A stretch of DNA of 64,000 bases, taken from assembly GCA_007922195.1 (NCBI GenBank), contig ML682059.1, positions 17,254,205 through 17,318,204 on the forward strand, written 5' to 3'. The position numbers and the translations under genes were made by a program. Below the pieces are notes generated by a model. The model made no database searches, had not been told where the DNA came from, and saw only the letters and a list, made by a program, of their open reading frames with translations. This document shows, piece by piece, positions 12,991 to 24,659 of this stretch (positions are counted from its first letter, which is position 1; the number at the start of each line of letters is the position of its first letter). The stretch is from Podocnemis expansa. Lineage: Eukaryota; Chordata; Testudines; Podocnemididae.

Positions 12991-13518
12991 TAAGATCTCC
13001 TGGTGGGTTCAGGGTGGGGCCCACTTCCTGGGATGACTGGCTCTGTGCTCAGACATGTTTGCAGGACAGCTGCAGTCCTGGCTAGTTCTGGCTGTGGAGC
13101 AGAAGAGGCAGGGCTTTATCCTGCCCTGGGATTGGCCAGGGCAGGCACTTCCATGTTGCCAGGATGGTTTCAAATGGCCAAAAGGCCAACTAAGTCAAGT
13201 TAAGCCTAATACCAGACTACATTGGCTTAAGTCGATTTAATAAAGTTGACTTTAAAATTAAGTTGACTTAAGTGAGAATTATTAAGTCAACTTAAGCAAA
13301 TGCTTAGGTCAACTTCATTAATTCCAAATGTACCTGGGCTTTGCTTAACTGAACTTAAGGGGCTTTAAGTCAATTCAAGCTCCTAGTGGAGACACAGCCA
13401 CTTTTAGGAAGCCAGAGAAACAGACTTTCTGAGGCAGAGCTGATCAATATTCATATTACCATAAAAAATAGCATGAAAAATCCTCAGCTAGCATAAACTG
13501 GCTTCAGTAGATGTAAAC

Positions 13519-13728
13519 CAGGGGTCTCAAACTCAAATCACCATGAGGGCTGCATGAGGACTACTATAGGGCTGCATGAGGACTAGTACGTTAGCCTGAG
13601 GGCCGCACCACTGAAACTTTTTCATGCAATGATATTGCAAATATCAGAAATGATAGTGTCATTGCGAACCGCACAAAATAGCCTTAGGGGCTGCATGCAG
13701 CCCACGAGCTGCATGTCTGAGACCCCTG
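13519..13728. mobile_element. hAT-type MITE with perfect 8-bp target duplication
   Basis: Ends CAGGGGTCTCAAACTCA and CATGTCTGAGACCCCTG are inverted repeats. ATGTAAAC is duplicated exactly at 13511-13518 and 13729-13736. 210 bp, non-coding, with an internal direct duplication of GGGCTGCATGAGGACTA (about 13547-13585). Confidence 0.93.
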
Positions 13729-13736
13729 ATGTAAAC

Positions 13737-16698
13737 TGAATTGCTCTAGCTGTGAATCAGGCCTGATAATTTAAAACGGAACTTCTTTAAAAGCTTTTAA
13801 TAAAAAGGATTAGCAATTTTCAATCTACAAGTATTACAGGTATGGTGAGTGTTTTTTCCCTAACAGCTAGAATAAGATGAAATAATTACCGGCATCACCA
13901 GAAAATCATAGAGATCATCTAAGGAGGGAAAAGATTTCACAAACATAGGGACATTTTCAGTACTTAAACAGTCAGACTTATCTACATTAGGGAGAGAATA
14001 TCCTGCCCAAGAAAAAAATTCCAAGTGTTAAATTACCCATTTGGCTCCATACAAACTGACCTTTCTTCTCTCGGTTTGATTCAAAGCCTGTTGAAGTCAA
14101 TGGGAGGTTCTCCACTAATTTCAGTGAGTTTTGGATTGGCTGTTGTTTTTTAGCCATCTGTTTTATTTGACGGGGACAACTCTCTGAATTTAAAACCACG
14201 GACTTTTGTCTTTTTTTATGTTTATTCTTATTTTTGGTCGATGAAGAAAACAGAACATTTATATCTAAGGTGTTAGGGTTTGGTTTGGTTTTAGATTAAT
14301 CTGCTTCATTTTTTAACCATAGAAATCTTCAGTATTTGTGAGTTTTGATGGAGGACCTCTAGGGAAACTCAAGAATGTTTACTGTGAGTTTTAGCAGGTT
14401 AACTGAAGAGGTGAGCTTGTCGAATTTTTAACGCAGGCTTCTTTTCTCCAAAATGTTGATTAGCCAGTGAAATTAAATGGATGATTACAAAAACAGAGAC
14501 ATATGATGAAAGTGACTCAAATAATTAAAAAGCTCTTGTATGAAGGATTGGAGTGACTGAGACAGAACCAAGGACATGTGCTTGAAAATCGTCATGCAAT
14601 GTACAGCCGTGTTCAGAAAAGCAGCAAACATTTTCAGAGGCAAAACTAAATAAACAGATAGTATTACCAGTATTATTATGTTATTATATAAACCAGTACT
14701 GACTGTGACCCAAAATACTCTGTTCTACAGTGGTCATCCAGCCTGAGAAAATACAGTGGTCCCAGCTTTTCTGAACCTAGTTTCCTCAGTAAACTCATGT
14801 AGTTAACTTACTCTCTTTTACCCATTCTTTTGTTGTCATACCCAAAGAATTCTAAGAACTCTAACCCTAATCTTAAAGAAACATGGTTTTCATTTACAGA
14901 AGTCATCCTGGTTTATCTCCATATTACCCTTTTCAATTTGGTATTTTATAATGCTGTCTTTAATGATCATTTGAGCTAATTTACCTGGGTCTGAAATAAG
15001 GTTTGTGTTTCCCAAGATCACTACAAGTGAGTTTTTGTACATACTACATCATTTACTACACACCTATTTTCTGGTATAGTAGCTGGTCTAATTTTAATTC
15101 CTTGCATAAGAACTTGCAACACAGGCCTGGGAGGGATCTCCTGGGACATGGAGTCCAGTTCCCAGTTATTGCAGGCAATTATATCATTTAATGCCAAAAA
15201 TGACAAATTTCAAAATCTATCCATCTAGAACCAATCTCAGTTTGATAATAGAAGAAAGGATCCTTCTTCTTTCTTCCTTCATAGAGCATCCAGTGACTAA
15301 CTGAATTACTTGGAATGGAAGGAAGGGATTTTGGAAAAATCCTGAAAAAGGATTTTGGCATAAGTTCTTGGTTTTGATAATATTAAGTGATGACCTTTTT
15401 AATAAGAAACATCTTGTACACAGTACTGGAACAGACTGAGTGAGAAACAAAGAAAGCCAAATGAAACAGATAGTAACAAGTAGTGTCTACAAGTTAATTT
15501 TCTGTGTCAACAGATTATCTCTAAGACAAGTTTTGTAACAAAAATCAATATGCACAATTAAAAGAGTGGAAGGAGGTAAAACTTCACTAATCAGATGAAA
15601 GCAGACCAAGTGATCAAAATAAAGAAAACAGTATATGAAATCCAACTTAATAAAATGTTTGTCATTCGCTCACAGAGGAGAATGTTTACAGGAAATGGGC
15701 TCCTTTTATAATCCTCACTGTTTTGATCTTACCATAGTATTGTAATAGCACTTACGTCCTCCATGGGCGACTGTAAATCTGGCTAGTACAATATTATAGC
15801 CTCATCATTTGCATAAGACAAATTCTAATTACAGAATATCAAATATTCACTGTCATAAGTAAATCTGTTGGAAAAAGTCTTGGTGTTCATGGGCATATTT
15901 TTCTGTGATTAAAATTCTTAAAGGTGCTAATGTGCCTAAATCATTGAGGTTATTTAAAATCTTTATCCTCCATGTATGTGCATTCATATGTATGCATAAA
16001 ACAATGTATTTGCATAAGCAAGAGTATTGCTAATAGTAGTTTTTTTTGTTTTGTTTTGTTGTAAAGTGTGCATAAAGAACAAAATATAATTATATATATT
16101 TTAAAACAATCTCACCAAAATCACAAGGAAGAAACATTTGATAATTGTGTCTTTATTTTATGATATAGAAATAATATAGCTGTCAAGGGAGATGGCCTAT
16201 TAAATTAACTACCTAAACTTTTCTTTGTTCAGACCTAGGGAAAGTGTAATAATCCAGTGGAGAGGTCACAATGGCATAAAGTATGGTGGTCATGTCACAA
16301 TCTGGCAGATCAGGGCTCAGCATTCTAGCCAGTCTCATTTTAAAGAAAGCAGAGGGGAGTTTTATTTTTGGTTTGTGAATCCAAAAGCTTTGAAGAATAA
16401 AGAGGATTCTGAGGTTGGAAACTCATAAAGTGGTAGGGGTTTGCAGCTCGCCAAAGTCTTTCTTTCTTTCCACCAACATAAGGTCCATGTTGCCTGAATT
16501 CACTTCAGTCCGTTTTCTTTCATTTAGGTACTGATCTCAGACTAAATTAGGCTAGCTGGGAGGTAGAGCTTTTGTGAAAGAGGCAAAGGACAAACAGAAT
16601 TCAAATTGTCTTCATTTTTCCAGTGCTCCAGATCATGTCATCACAAAAATCTCTCCACTGGCTGTTTTAAAGAATGGTAGAAAGAATCACTTCTTATG
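13737..16698. other. Intergenic, nothing recognised
   Basis: AT-rich sequence with only short open frames. No gene, RNA or clear repeat is supported; homopolymer and TTTTG runs near 16041-16062. Confidence 0.55.
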
Positions 16699-16870
16699 AG
16701 GGGCAGCCATGTTAGTCTAGTTCAGTGGCACTTAAAGATTAACATATATGTATTGCATGAACTTCTGTGGGAGAAAATCAAATCATCTAACGAAGTGGGA
16801 TTTCTCCCACAAAATCTCATGCAATAAATATAGATTAGTCTTTAAGTGCCACAGGATTCCTTGTTTGTTT
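16699..16870. repeat. Foldback pair of SINE-like/Penelope-tail repeats
   Basis: GGGGCAGCCATGTTAGTCTAG at about 16700 is the end of a common reptilian interspersed repeat. The stretch from TGGCACTTAAAGATTAA (about 16726) to GTGGGAGAAA (about 16777) is repeated inverted at about 16799-16852 (TTTCTCCCAC ... TTAGTCTTTAAGTGCCACA). The two arms (about 52 bp) could form a hairpin with a loop of about 22 bases. The same tail occurs at 50170-50262, 51395-51517 and 59985-60066. Confidence 0.8.
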
Positions 16871-18539
16871 CACTTCTGATGGGATCTCACAAATTAGCAC
16901 TATGGGAACATCCAGAGAAGGATTGGAGCCATTTCTTCAGCTTCCCATCAAATACATATTATAGAACTGTTGGGATGTTATAGTTAAGGCTAAACTAAGT
17001 TTTGTACTTAAAACAGAGATTCAATTTTTCTTGGTAAGAATACGACATATACTCCCCAATCTTTCATCACTCATGCACATTGAGTATAGGACTACAGAAT
17101 AACGTTCTGAGAATGTATGACAATTTGTTAGTTAATGTGCTAGAGTTAAATAAAAAATGGAACCTTTATGAAATTGAGCACTCACTGTCAGATTTTTATT
17201 TCTCCCAAGTAATTTTAATAATGAAACAGTACAGACTCTTCAAATTTACCATATGGTTAAAACTTAATTTATACAGAGGCTTTCAACTATATCTGAGGAA
17301 ACTGAGTTATTAATGATTGTGATAGTTAATGGTTATGAGAATAGGCAAATAGCCAGAACCAGGTCAATAGTTCAAGCCATTCTTAAGTGGAACCATTTTG
17401 ACATCAGAGGGAGCTCAGTCAATCAACACCAGTTCTCTTCAGCTGATTTGTATGCTGCAATTCTGTTAGTTCAAGTGAAATCAGTGGTATGAGGGGGACT
17501 GCATACAGGTTTAGCTTTCTCACTGGTACATTATTGGGCTGCCAGCTGTCACTGTATTTGCTCCAACTGACACTGCCTTAACAGTTCTGTGGCTATGTGC
17601 TCACAAATTAAAGACTGGATTCACCAATATGTTCTGAACACCTTGCCTTGCTCCAGAGATTCAAAGCAGCTGTAATCTTGGCCTCACTGGTTAGTTGACT
17701 TTGGCTATTTTGTTTGCCCTAGAGAAAAGTAAAGCCATTAGAGAAGATCAGTTTATGTGGCCCTAAAAGATAACTCTCTTCTTATTGTTTGTTTTGTTTT
17801 TTTTTTAAAAGACTTAAGGTTGATACTATATGTCTCCCAAGTTATTAAATCTGCTACTTAGAAACATTTTCTGATTTTCTTGGTAAATACTTATGTATGA
17901 AAAATTTAATAATTAAAAATGCAGTTAAATAACCAAACCAAACAAAAATTAGGTTTGAAAGTACATATCAGTGACTAAAAAGTAAATAACTAAATAAACC
18001 CCAAGACTGTTATTATCCCAATACCAAGAATTACAAATCCAAGAGATCTAAGGTTAAAGTTAAACTTAAAAGAAGAAAATGAAACTTAAGGGGAAAGTAC
18101 AGTTAAGCCACCCAAACAGCCTTAACTCTGCCCTTTAGAAACACATTAAACATGCAATGTTTTTTACGCAATTTTAGTGTTTAGTGACTCATATTGCATT
18201 ACTGATTTTTAAAGGCAGTTTAATTTTTCCATTACCTGCATAGCATCACAGTGCATACATTTTCTATGTTTATAATGCTTGTTTCTGGGATAATTACATC
18301 CCTGAAATTTTAGTTATTTGTGTATTTTTAGCCATACATACTGACATATACTCTACAACTGTAATTGCATTTTACCAGAAGCTTTTTTTGTCTAAGAATG
18401 TGTTTTGGAAGGTACATGGCTGTACATGTACACAGAGACATTCCATATTTGAATGAAAGAGAAATGCACATCCCAGGTGAATAGGTGCTCTCTAGTGTTA
18501 AAGATGATGATAATAACAGAAGATGGCAATTAGGAGAAG
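16871..18539. other. Intergenic, nothing recognised
   Basis: AT-rich, only short open frames (77 codons at 17080-17313, unsupported). Confidence 0.5.
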
Positions 18540-18980
18540 AAACAGAAGGAGTCTGGCAGGGCTACCTCGAAATTGGCTGTAACACTCTTAATCTGACACG
18601 AATTTCTTCTGTTCCCACATGCCCTGCATAGCTAGGGGAAAGCCTGTTACAGGAACTGTTTCCACACACAGGTCAGCTAAAGCCTTCCAAGGCTTCTGCT
18701 TAGAAGCATCCCCGGAAAGCACCTGACGGCTCCACTCTGTGTAATTACCAGGGTGGTTATTGTCTACTCCTGTGACAGAAGAGATCGCTGTAATGATGAG
18801 TCCTTAACATAAAACAGCTCTGTCCGATTCAATTAAAGCGCCCACTTTGCCTTTGCTCTGTCCATCATCCACTTTGAACATTTATCAGGCGCTGAAGGGG
18901 TTAGATCTCACACTAACTCTGAAGCGATCTTTTCAATAAATGTGGCTGAGTACAAAATCCAGAAGCAAGGATGACTGACT
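18540..18980. promoter_or_regulatory. Candidate conserved non-coding element upstream of IRX2
   Basis: Complex, repeat-free sequence with homeodomain-type cores (GTAATTACC near 18740, CAATTAAAGCG near 18830) and motifs such as TAATGATGAG. Its composition differs from the simple AT-rich flanks. This is inference from texture and position; conservation has not been tested. Confidence 0.3.
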
Positions 18981-21900
18981 GGCTCCAGAGGAGGAGAAAA
19001 AAACCTTTCCTTCACCGGCAGAGCAGGGGTCTAGCCAAAAAAAAAAAAAAAGAGAGAGAGAGAGACTAACTTCCCCAGCAGAGGCAACTGCAAACCTGAT
19101 TTTTCCTTAAAGAAAGACATGTTTCTTACCTGCTATTGGTAATGCGGGGAAGATTTAACCTTGCCACACTGAAATCACTTGCAGACATTTCCAAGATATT
19201 TCCGAGAAGCAGACTCTCTCTCTCTCTGTGTCTTCCGCAGGCAGTGCATCTGGTGGTGTGCCCCCCCCCCAACCTAGACAAATCCACTTTGCAAGCACAT
19301 CAATACACCCCTCAGTCTTCCGCAAACACCGGAATAAAATAGTTATTAAACCTGCTCAGAAAAAAAGAAAAGAAAAGTGTAGTGTCATTCTTAATGGTTC
19401 ACCTGGCGGATAAAACACATTCATACACATTCAGGAGGAAATTCGGGATATGGAAAAAAAAAAAAAAAAGCAATACAACTGACCAGCTGCCATGAGGTTA
19501 TTCTTTGAAAAATTACCGTGAGTGTAAAAAGCACTTTATTAAACATATTGACTCGATTTATTTTTAAAGGAGAAAGAAGGAGCCTACCTGTGACTTGGAC
19601 ATCTCTTCTCTCTCTAAAATAGTGATGGCTTGCTTCTGGCTGCAAATACTGAGCTCAGTTAATCGATCTGAGTGCATATCTTTTACCTTGAGCCCACTGG
19701 ATTAAAAAACCAAAAAACAAACAAACCCTGTGTATATGGTGCACTGAGCAGAAAACGAGTGAAAGATTTCATAGAAGTGAGGGCATTTGAAATTCATGGC
19801 TTTTTCTCAAAAATCGATTCTGCTTTTCCAGGACCTCCATTTCTTATAGAAGGACGCACAAGTAATAATGCCTAAAAAGAGGAAATAAAAATTTATTCTC
19901 CTTCTAAATAAAAAAAAAAAAAAAGCAGTTCGAATGGGAATAAAACTCCCCCCTCCCCCTCCCATTTCGTTTTTAAAGTTACAGGACGCTGCATGGAAAT
20001 GCAGCTTGCATATTTTTCCTTTCTGTAAGTACATATATTTGCACAAGGTCGGTCAAAGTCACGGCACTTAGCCCAGACACAAAACTAACTAGAACATTTT
20101 ATTCTTTTGGTGTATATTGAAGAGTGTCCTATTCTTCGCCAGCTGAAGCGGAGTGAATCTCACTCGGGCGAATAGTCTTCCTTTTAATACGTGTAGCACG
20201 GGGCCACACTTAGAAAATACTGGTCATAAAAGTAAGGATTGGGATGTGAAAAGAAACCCAAAGGAAGACCCTTACCTAACCAATTCCGCTGTGAGAGTTG
20301 TGGAGCGCTGGGGAAATCCATTACCACAGCGCCCCCACCCACACTCAGCCTGAACTAAAGATTTTATCCTAGAGATGGGGAAAAAGTTCCTTCTTTTCTG
20401 TCCCCCCCCCCCCCGCCCCTCGTCATTTCATTTAATCCTAAAAGCAGACCGAGACAGTGACTTTTCAGCTCAGGCTCTCTCTTGTCATTACATTGGTCTC
20501 TTACAGTGTCTCATTCCGAAGACCGTGGTAAACTCGCCTTGTTTTACTAACCAATTGAACAACATCCCTTACCCAGTGTGAATGTGCCGTGATTTTCACA
20601 TACGATAGTCAATTTATTGCACTTCAGCAGCGTCCCCCACCGCTCCTGCAAGACAGGAGAAAGCATTCCTGCCCCCCCTCCCGTTATTTTTGGGTCACAT
20701 GAAGCCGTTTCTGCGTCTCATTCTGGTGTCTCCCCAAATCTCACTAGAGCCCAGTGAGCCCCACTTAGAAGTTACTATCAGCATGACGGCGAGGAATGGC
20801 ACACGTGGCTCTGTTTGTCACGTGTGGTGATACCTTTGGGCCAGATCGTGCATCCCGAGACAAGCTAATCTCTCTTGGGGAGATTTCCCACAAGTACAGT
20901 GGAAAGCATTGGATCCTATGTAAACTACCCACCAGACACCAGCCCAGGCATAAACACACAGAGCCAGTTATTAGACAGAAAAAATAGATCGTGTTTGCAT
21001 AATATTAGGAAGGACACCATTTCCCCAATCCTGGCTTTCACCTTCGATCGCCTTCAAACTTCATCCTTCATTCACGGGTGGCTTTAGTGCATGGAGCGAA
21101 GCTGGCATACAAAACTGACAATCCCAGACTGACAAACTGCCAAATGTCTCTCGACCCTCTCCTCAGGAGTAGCCGAAAAGGATTTATTTTGGGGATCTGC
21201 TGGTTAACTACCTCTTAAGTCAACTTTACGTTTTAAAAACCTTGCTTAACATCTAGGAGTGCGAACTCTGCTATAAAAATTGGCAGTGTGTCGGCATTTT
21301 AATTTGATCCAATTATTCCCAATAAAAGGGCGTGTAGTACCAGTGTACTGTCTCGGAGTGCAAGGTAGACGGTTTTTGTTAGGAAGGGGCGCGGAGATTT
21401 CAGTTCAGGAGCACAATAAACTACGAGCTGTCCATGATAAAAGTAGTCAGACCAAATGCACAACTTGAGGAAAAGTGAAATATAATCCGCATACGGTGAC
21501 CAAGAGCAATCTTGACCCCAAAAAACTTCAGAATCACATAGAGCTTTACTAATTATATGCAAATGACCTCAGCGGCGCTTCTTCTCCTCATTCCAAATGA
21601 AATTAGTAGTTTTCTCTATTTTTTTAAAGGAAGCATGCTCTGTGCAGAGGGTATGTGCATGTCTTTCTGAAGCTATACAAAAATATGCAAAGCAAAGCAA
21701 GAATGTCTTTTGAAATGATAATTCTACATTCCATTAATCTCTTCTTAAAAAAATATCCCCCCTTTTTTGTATGAAACGATGTTTTTGCAACGCACAATGA
21801 AAATATTGCAAATATCTGTTAGTGTTTTGTATTTGTTGGGGATTAGGTTATTGATTTGTGAAGTCTTCTCTGAGAAATCACAAAAAAATTTGCACCAAGG

Positions 21901-22069
21901 AACGCAAGAAATACGACTCCAGACAGAGTCAACATCTACATTTTCTGCATGTACACGTACGGGTACATCCAGGAGGTGTGTGTGTTGGTGCCTGTGTGCG
22001 CGCCTGTGTGTCTATACTGTGAATTGAATTCTGTAATTCCTCTTGGGATCTCAGTATTTGTTTAAGCAC
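18981..22069. other. Intergenic upstream of IRX2, simple repeats only
   Basis: No gene supported. Contains an A/GA tract (19038-19065), poly(A) tracts (19455-19468, 19911-19923) and a poly(C) tract (20402-20413). No transposon copy recognised. The unique, moderately GC sequence between them may include regulatory DNA. Confidence 0.5.
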
Positions 22070-22380
22070 TCTTTCCAGGTCATAACTGTAACGCTCAGTT
22101 AATAGCATTAATCCCCTGTTATAATGTCAACACAACGGCCGTTGTATTCCCACTCTGAATTGAACCACTAATTATTAAAGAGGATGAATTAAAAGCAATC
22201 GGTTCCCTTCCATACTTACTTACGTCACCCGTGTTGGAAAGAACAGACTCGCTTTACAAAATGTAAAGGCAGAGCTATTCTGTATTCGGCAATGTATGCA
22301 ATTTGTATGACTTTATAATGTTATAATTAATTTTGCATTAGTAAATCCCCGGCTGCAGCAGGACTACAGAAAAGCACAAA
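22070..22380. promoter_or_regulatory. Candidate conserved non-coding element about 2.7 kb upstream of IRX2
   Basis: Dense homeodomain-type cores (CTAATTATTAAAG at 22170, ATAATTAATTTTGCATTAG at about 22323) in non-repetitive sequence, with AACGGCCGTT at 22134-22143, a 10-bp palindrome. Suggestive of a developmental enhancer; conservation untested. Confidence 0.3.
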
Positions 22381-24060
22381 AATGCATGTACTTAAAAAGT
22401 CTCTCTTTTTTTGTTTTGTTTTGTTTTGCGACCACACATATTTAATATTCAGGTATTCGCCTGATATCGATTATTCCACAGTACTGAAAGACCTATTATA
22501 AAAAACCCTCGCTTTTACAGCTAACACTGTTAGTTAATATGTGCGTATTAATCAAGTAAGAAAGCAAGCGTTATTTCTATAATCTGTTGCATTGACTTCA
22601 CTAGGGTTTTACCCATCACTTTCTTATCAGGCAATGGAGACTCCAGATTTAATTACAAGAAATACCTGTTGGTGCTAACCGCCTCCCCCTCCTTTTCCTT
22701 TTCCAGGACTGCATCTCCTACAGGCCCCAGGACTGAATGCCCCGTGCCTGCTGGCCACATCGCTTGCGCACAGAGGGGTGCGGGGGACATTGGTACGGAG
22801 CGGGATGGGGCTCTGCAAGGAGGGAAAAACAAAGACAAACTGCCTAACACGGACACACAGCCACAGGCTTGGCTGTAGAGTTTTGATACCGCCGGTTTCC
22901 CAGACGATACGCCGAGTCTGTATCAGAAAGATTATTACCAACATCTCGAGGTGTATTATTTTGCTAGCAGTCTGTTTAACCCTGCCCTGTAACCCATAAT
23001 AATTCAGCTATTGCCCTTTTTCCTTCCCGTCACTTTCTAATAAATCCCCCAGCGTATTCTGGTTTGATGTGTTTTCCCCATCCGCCCAACTGTAATTATC
23101 TGGGGTGTTTGTAAAGAACCCAGCTGGGGAGGTGCCTGCACTTTTGGCAGTACTGCATTTGATTAGCCAAGAGGCAAATGCCCGCTCCTAGACCTAGGGA
23201 GGGCAGAAGAGGCGTCTCCGATCCGCTGTGGAAGCTCGTTCCGGGCCTTGATGGTCTGTCTGCTGGTGACAACTATTTCATTGAGACTTGCTTATTTTCA
23301 ACAGGTAAGATTTCACAGTTTAGCTTAATACCTACAGGCCTGATGGTGTCTTTTCAACAAAACTCCCAGTGACGGATCGCCACTGACTAGAGGTGTGTGA
23401 CTGCGCACACGCAGGGGCCTGCTGCTCGCGCAAGCAAGGGGCGCACATCAGCGATGAACGGACAAATGCACAGGCAGGACAAGGCCCACTGAGGCAGGCT
23501 AGGCATGAGGCGTTGGTTTCTGGGAAGAGCGGGGTTTAGGAAAGTGGGGATGGGAGGGAAAACCAATTACAGCTCGAACACAGAGCACCGATTGGAGTTC
23601 AGCTGGGGATCCGAAAGCCCCGCTCCGCCATTGCGTGTGCAATCAACCACAAACTCTCGGGCCCGGACAACCTGCCAGCTGTGGAGCAGTACCCCCCCCC
23701 CCCGTACTGCCGGGCCGGTGGCTGCGGGGGCAGGAGTGACGTGGCGTGTCCTTCACGCTTCTTCTGGGGAGGTCTCCGAGCTGCACAGACGGGGGCTGCC
23801 CCCCTCAGCCAGAGCTGGAGAGAGCAGAATGGGCATGGGGGGCTCTTCCTCCCGGGGCTCAGCGCCAGCACTGAGCCAGGATCTCCCCAGGGCTTCAAAT
23901 TAGGGCTGGGGCCTCACTAAAGTGCTGTAACACTGTTACTAGCTGACAGCTGGGGGTGTAGGGGGGATGTTAGGGAAATCCCCGCACTTAAGCCGGCTAA
24001 CTCGGCTGCCTGCGGGAAAGTGGCATCAGAAGACAATCACGGGGGAGTGCACTCTGCTGC
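22381..24060. other. Upstream IRX2 flank
   Basis: No gene. TAATTATCTGGGG at about 23093 and a GATTAGCCAAG stretch at 23161-23171 are candidate binding sites. GC content rises from about 23500. Contains the C-run hairpin at 23686-23710. Confidence 0.5.
23686..23710. repeat. Perfect hairpin GCAGTA-(C)13-class loop upstream of IRX2
   Basis: GCAGTAC (23686-23692) and GTACTGC (23704-23710) are perfect inverted copies around a run of C (23692-23703). The strand with the G-run could form a G-rich loop and the other an i-motif-like loop. It may be chance or a length-variable tract. Confidence 0.7.
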
Positions 24061-24522
24061 CGTGTGAACCTAAAGGGAGGATCACACGGCCTGTTCACTC
24101 TACTCGTGTGTGTCCCAAGGGGCGAGTCACACGACGTGTCCACTCGGGCTCCGTGTGAACCTAAAGGGAGGGTCACACGGCGTGTCCACACTACTATTGT
24201 GTGTCCTAAGAGGCGAGTCACACGACGTGTCCACTCGGTCGCCGTGTGAACCTAAAAGGCGAGTGACACGGCGTGTCCTTTGTTCCCGTGTGAACCTAAA
24301 AGGCGAGTCACACGACGTGTCCACTCTATTCCCGTGTGACGCTAAAGAGAGGGTGACACGGCTTGTCCCCTCTACTCGTGTGTGTCCTCAGAGGCGAGTC
24401 ACACGACGTGTCCACTCGGTTCCCGTGTGACGCTAAAGGGAGGGTGACACGGCCTGTCCCCTCTACTCGTGTGTTCCCAGGGGCGAGTCACACGACGCGT
24501 CCCCTCGGTGGCCGTGTGAACG
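24061..24522. repeat. CpG-rich hairpin-forming minisatellite upstream of IRX2
   Basis: Ten full units begin with CGTGTG (TGTGTG in one) at 24061, 24105, 24152, 24198, 24243, 24287, 24333, 24377, 24424 and 24468, plus a partial unit at 24513. Unit length is 44-47 bp and two variants mostly alternate (one with AACCTAAAGGGAGGG after the CGTGTG, one with TGTCCTAAGAGGCGAG), giving a dimer of about 91 bp. Each unit holds CGTGTG(A) and, about 13 bases on, (T)CACACG, an inverted repeat. Most units also carry ACACG-N-CGTGT. Open frames that run through it are an effect of the repeat. Confidence 0.95.
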
Positions 24523-24659
24523 CAGGGGGCAGCCCGGGGTGCCTGCACGCCCCGGCCGGGCACGAGGGGCTCGGAGCGAGGCGAAGCCTCCTTCCCTGCG
24601 CGGCGGCGCGAGGCTCCGTGAGGGCGGCGCGGGGCGCGTGGCAACAGCCGGCTCCCCTC

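Larger units (their letters stand above)
10895..13399. mobile_element. Degenerate PIF/Harbinger-type DNA transposon with two convergent decayed genes
   Basis: Starts GGCTATGTCTACACTA and ends TAGTGGAGACACAGCC, terminal inverted repeats. The subterminal regions are rich in TTAAGTCAACTT-type palindromes (about 13200-13390). Inside, the + strand at 11434-11493 reads DNDHWLQNLQMRKNIFLQLL, which resembles the N-terminal (W)LxNFRMSRxTF region of Harbinger transposases; it is followed by a stop-rich part, so the catalytic DDE region is missing. The minus strand at about 12590-12960 reads with stops and frameshifts like the Myb/SANT-like second protein of this superfamily (ISEALAGR ... QECVKVRDLHQG). 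A minus-strand AATAAA lies near 11606. Both genes are dead. Confidence 0.7.

Noticed and set aside
24110..24430. 106-codon repeat-encoded frame (VTRRVHS-like repeats)
   Set aside because: Unit lengths of 44-47 bp do not preserve a frame, and all frames of the array are partly open; no sign of selection on protein.
24061..24522. CRISPR array
   Set aside because: Units are repeated in full with no unique spacers, and the sequence is vertebrate; it is a minisatellite.
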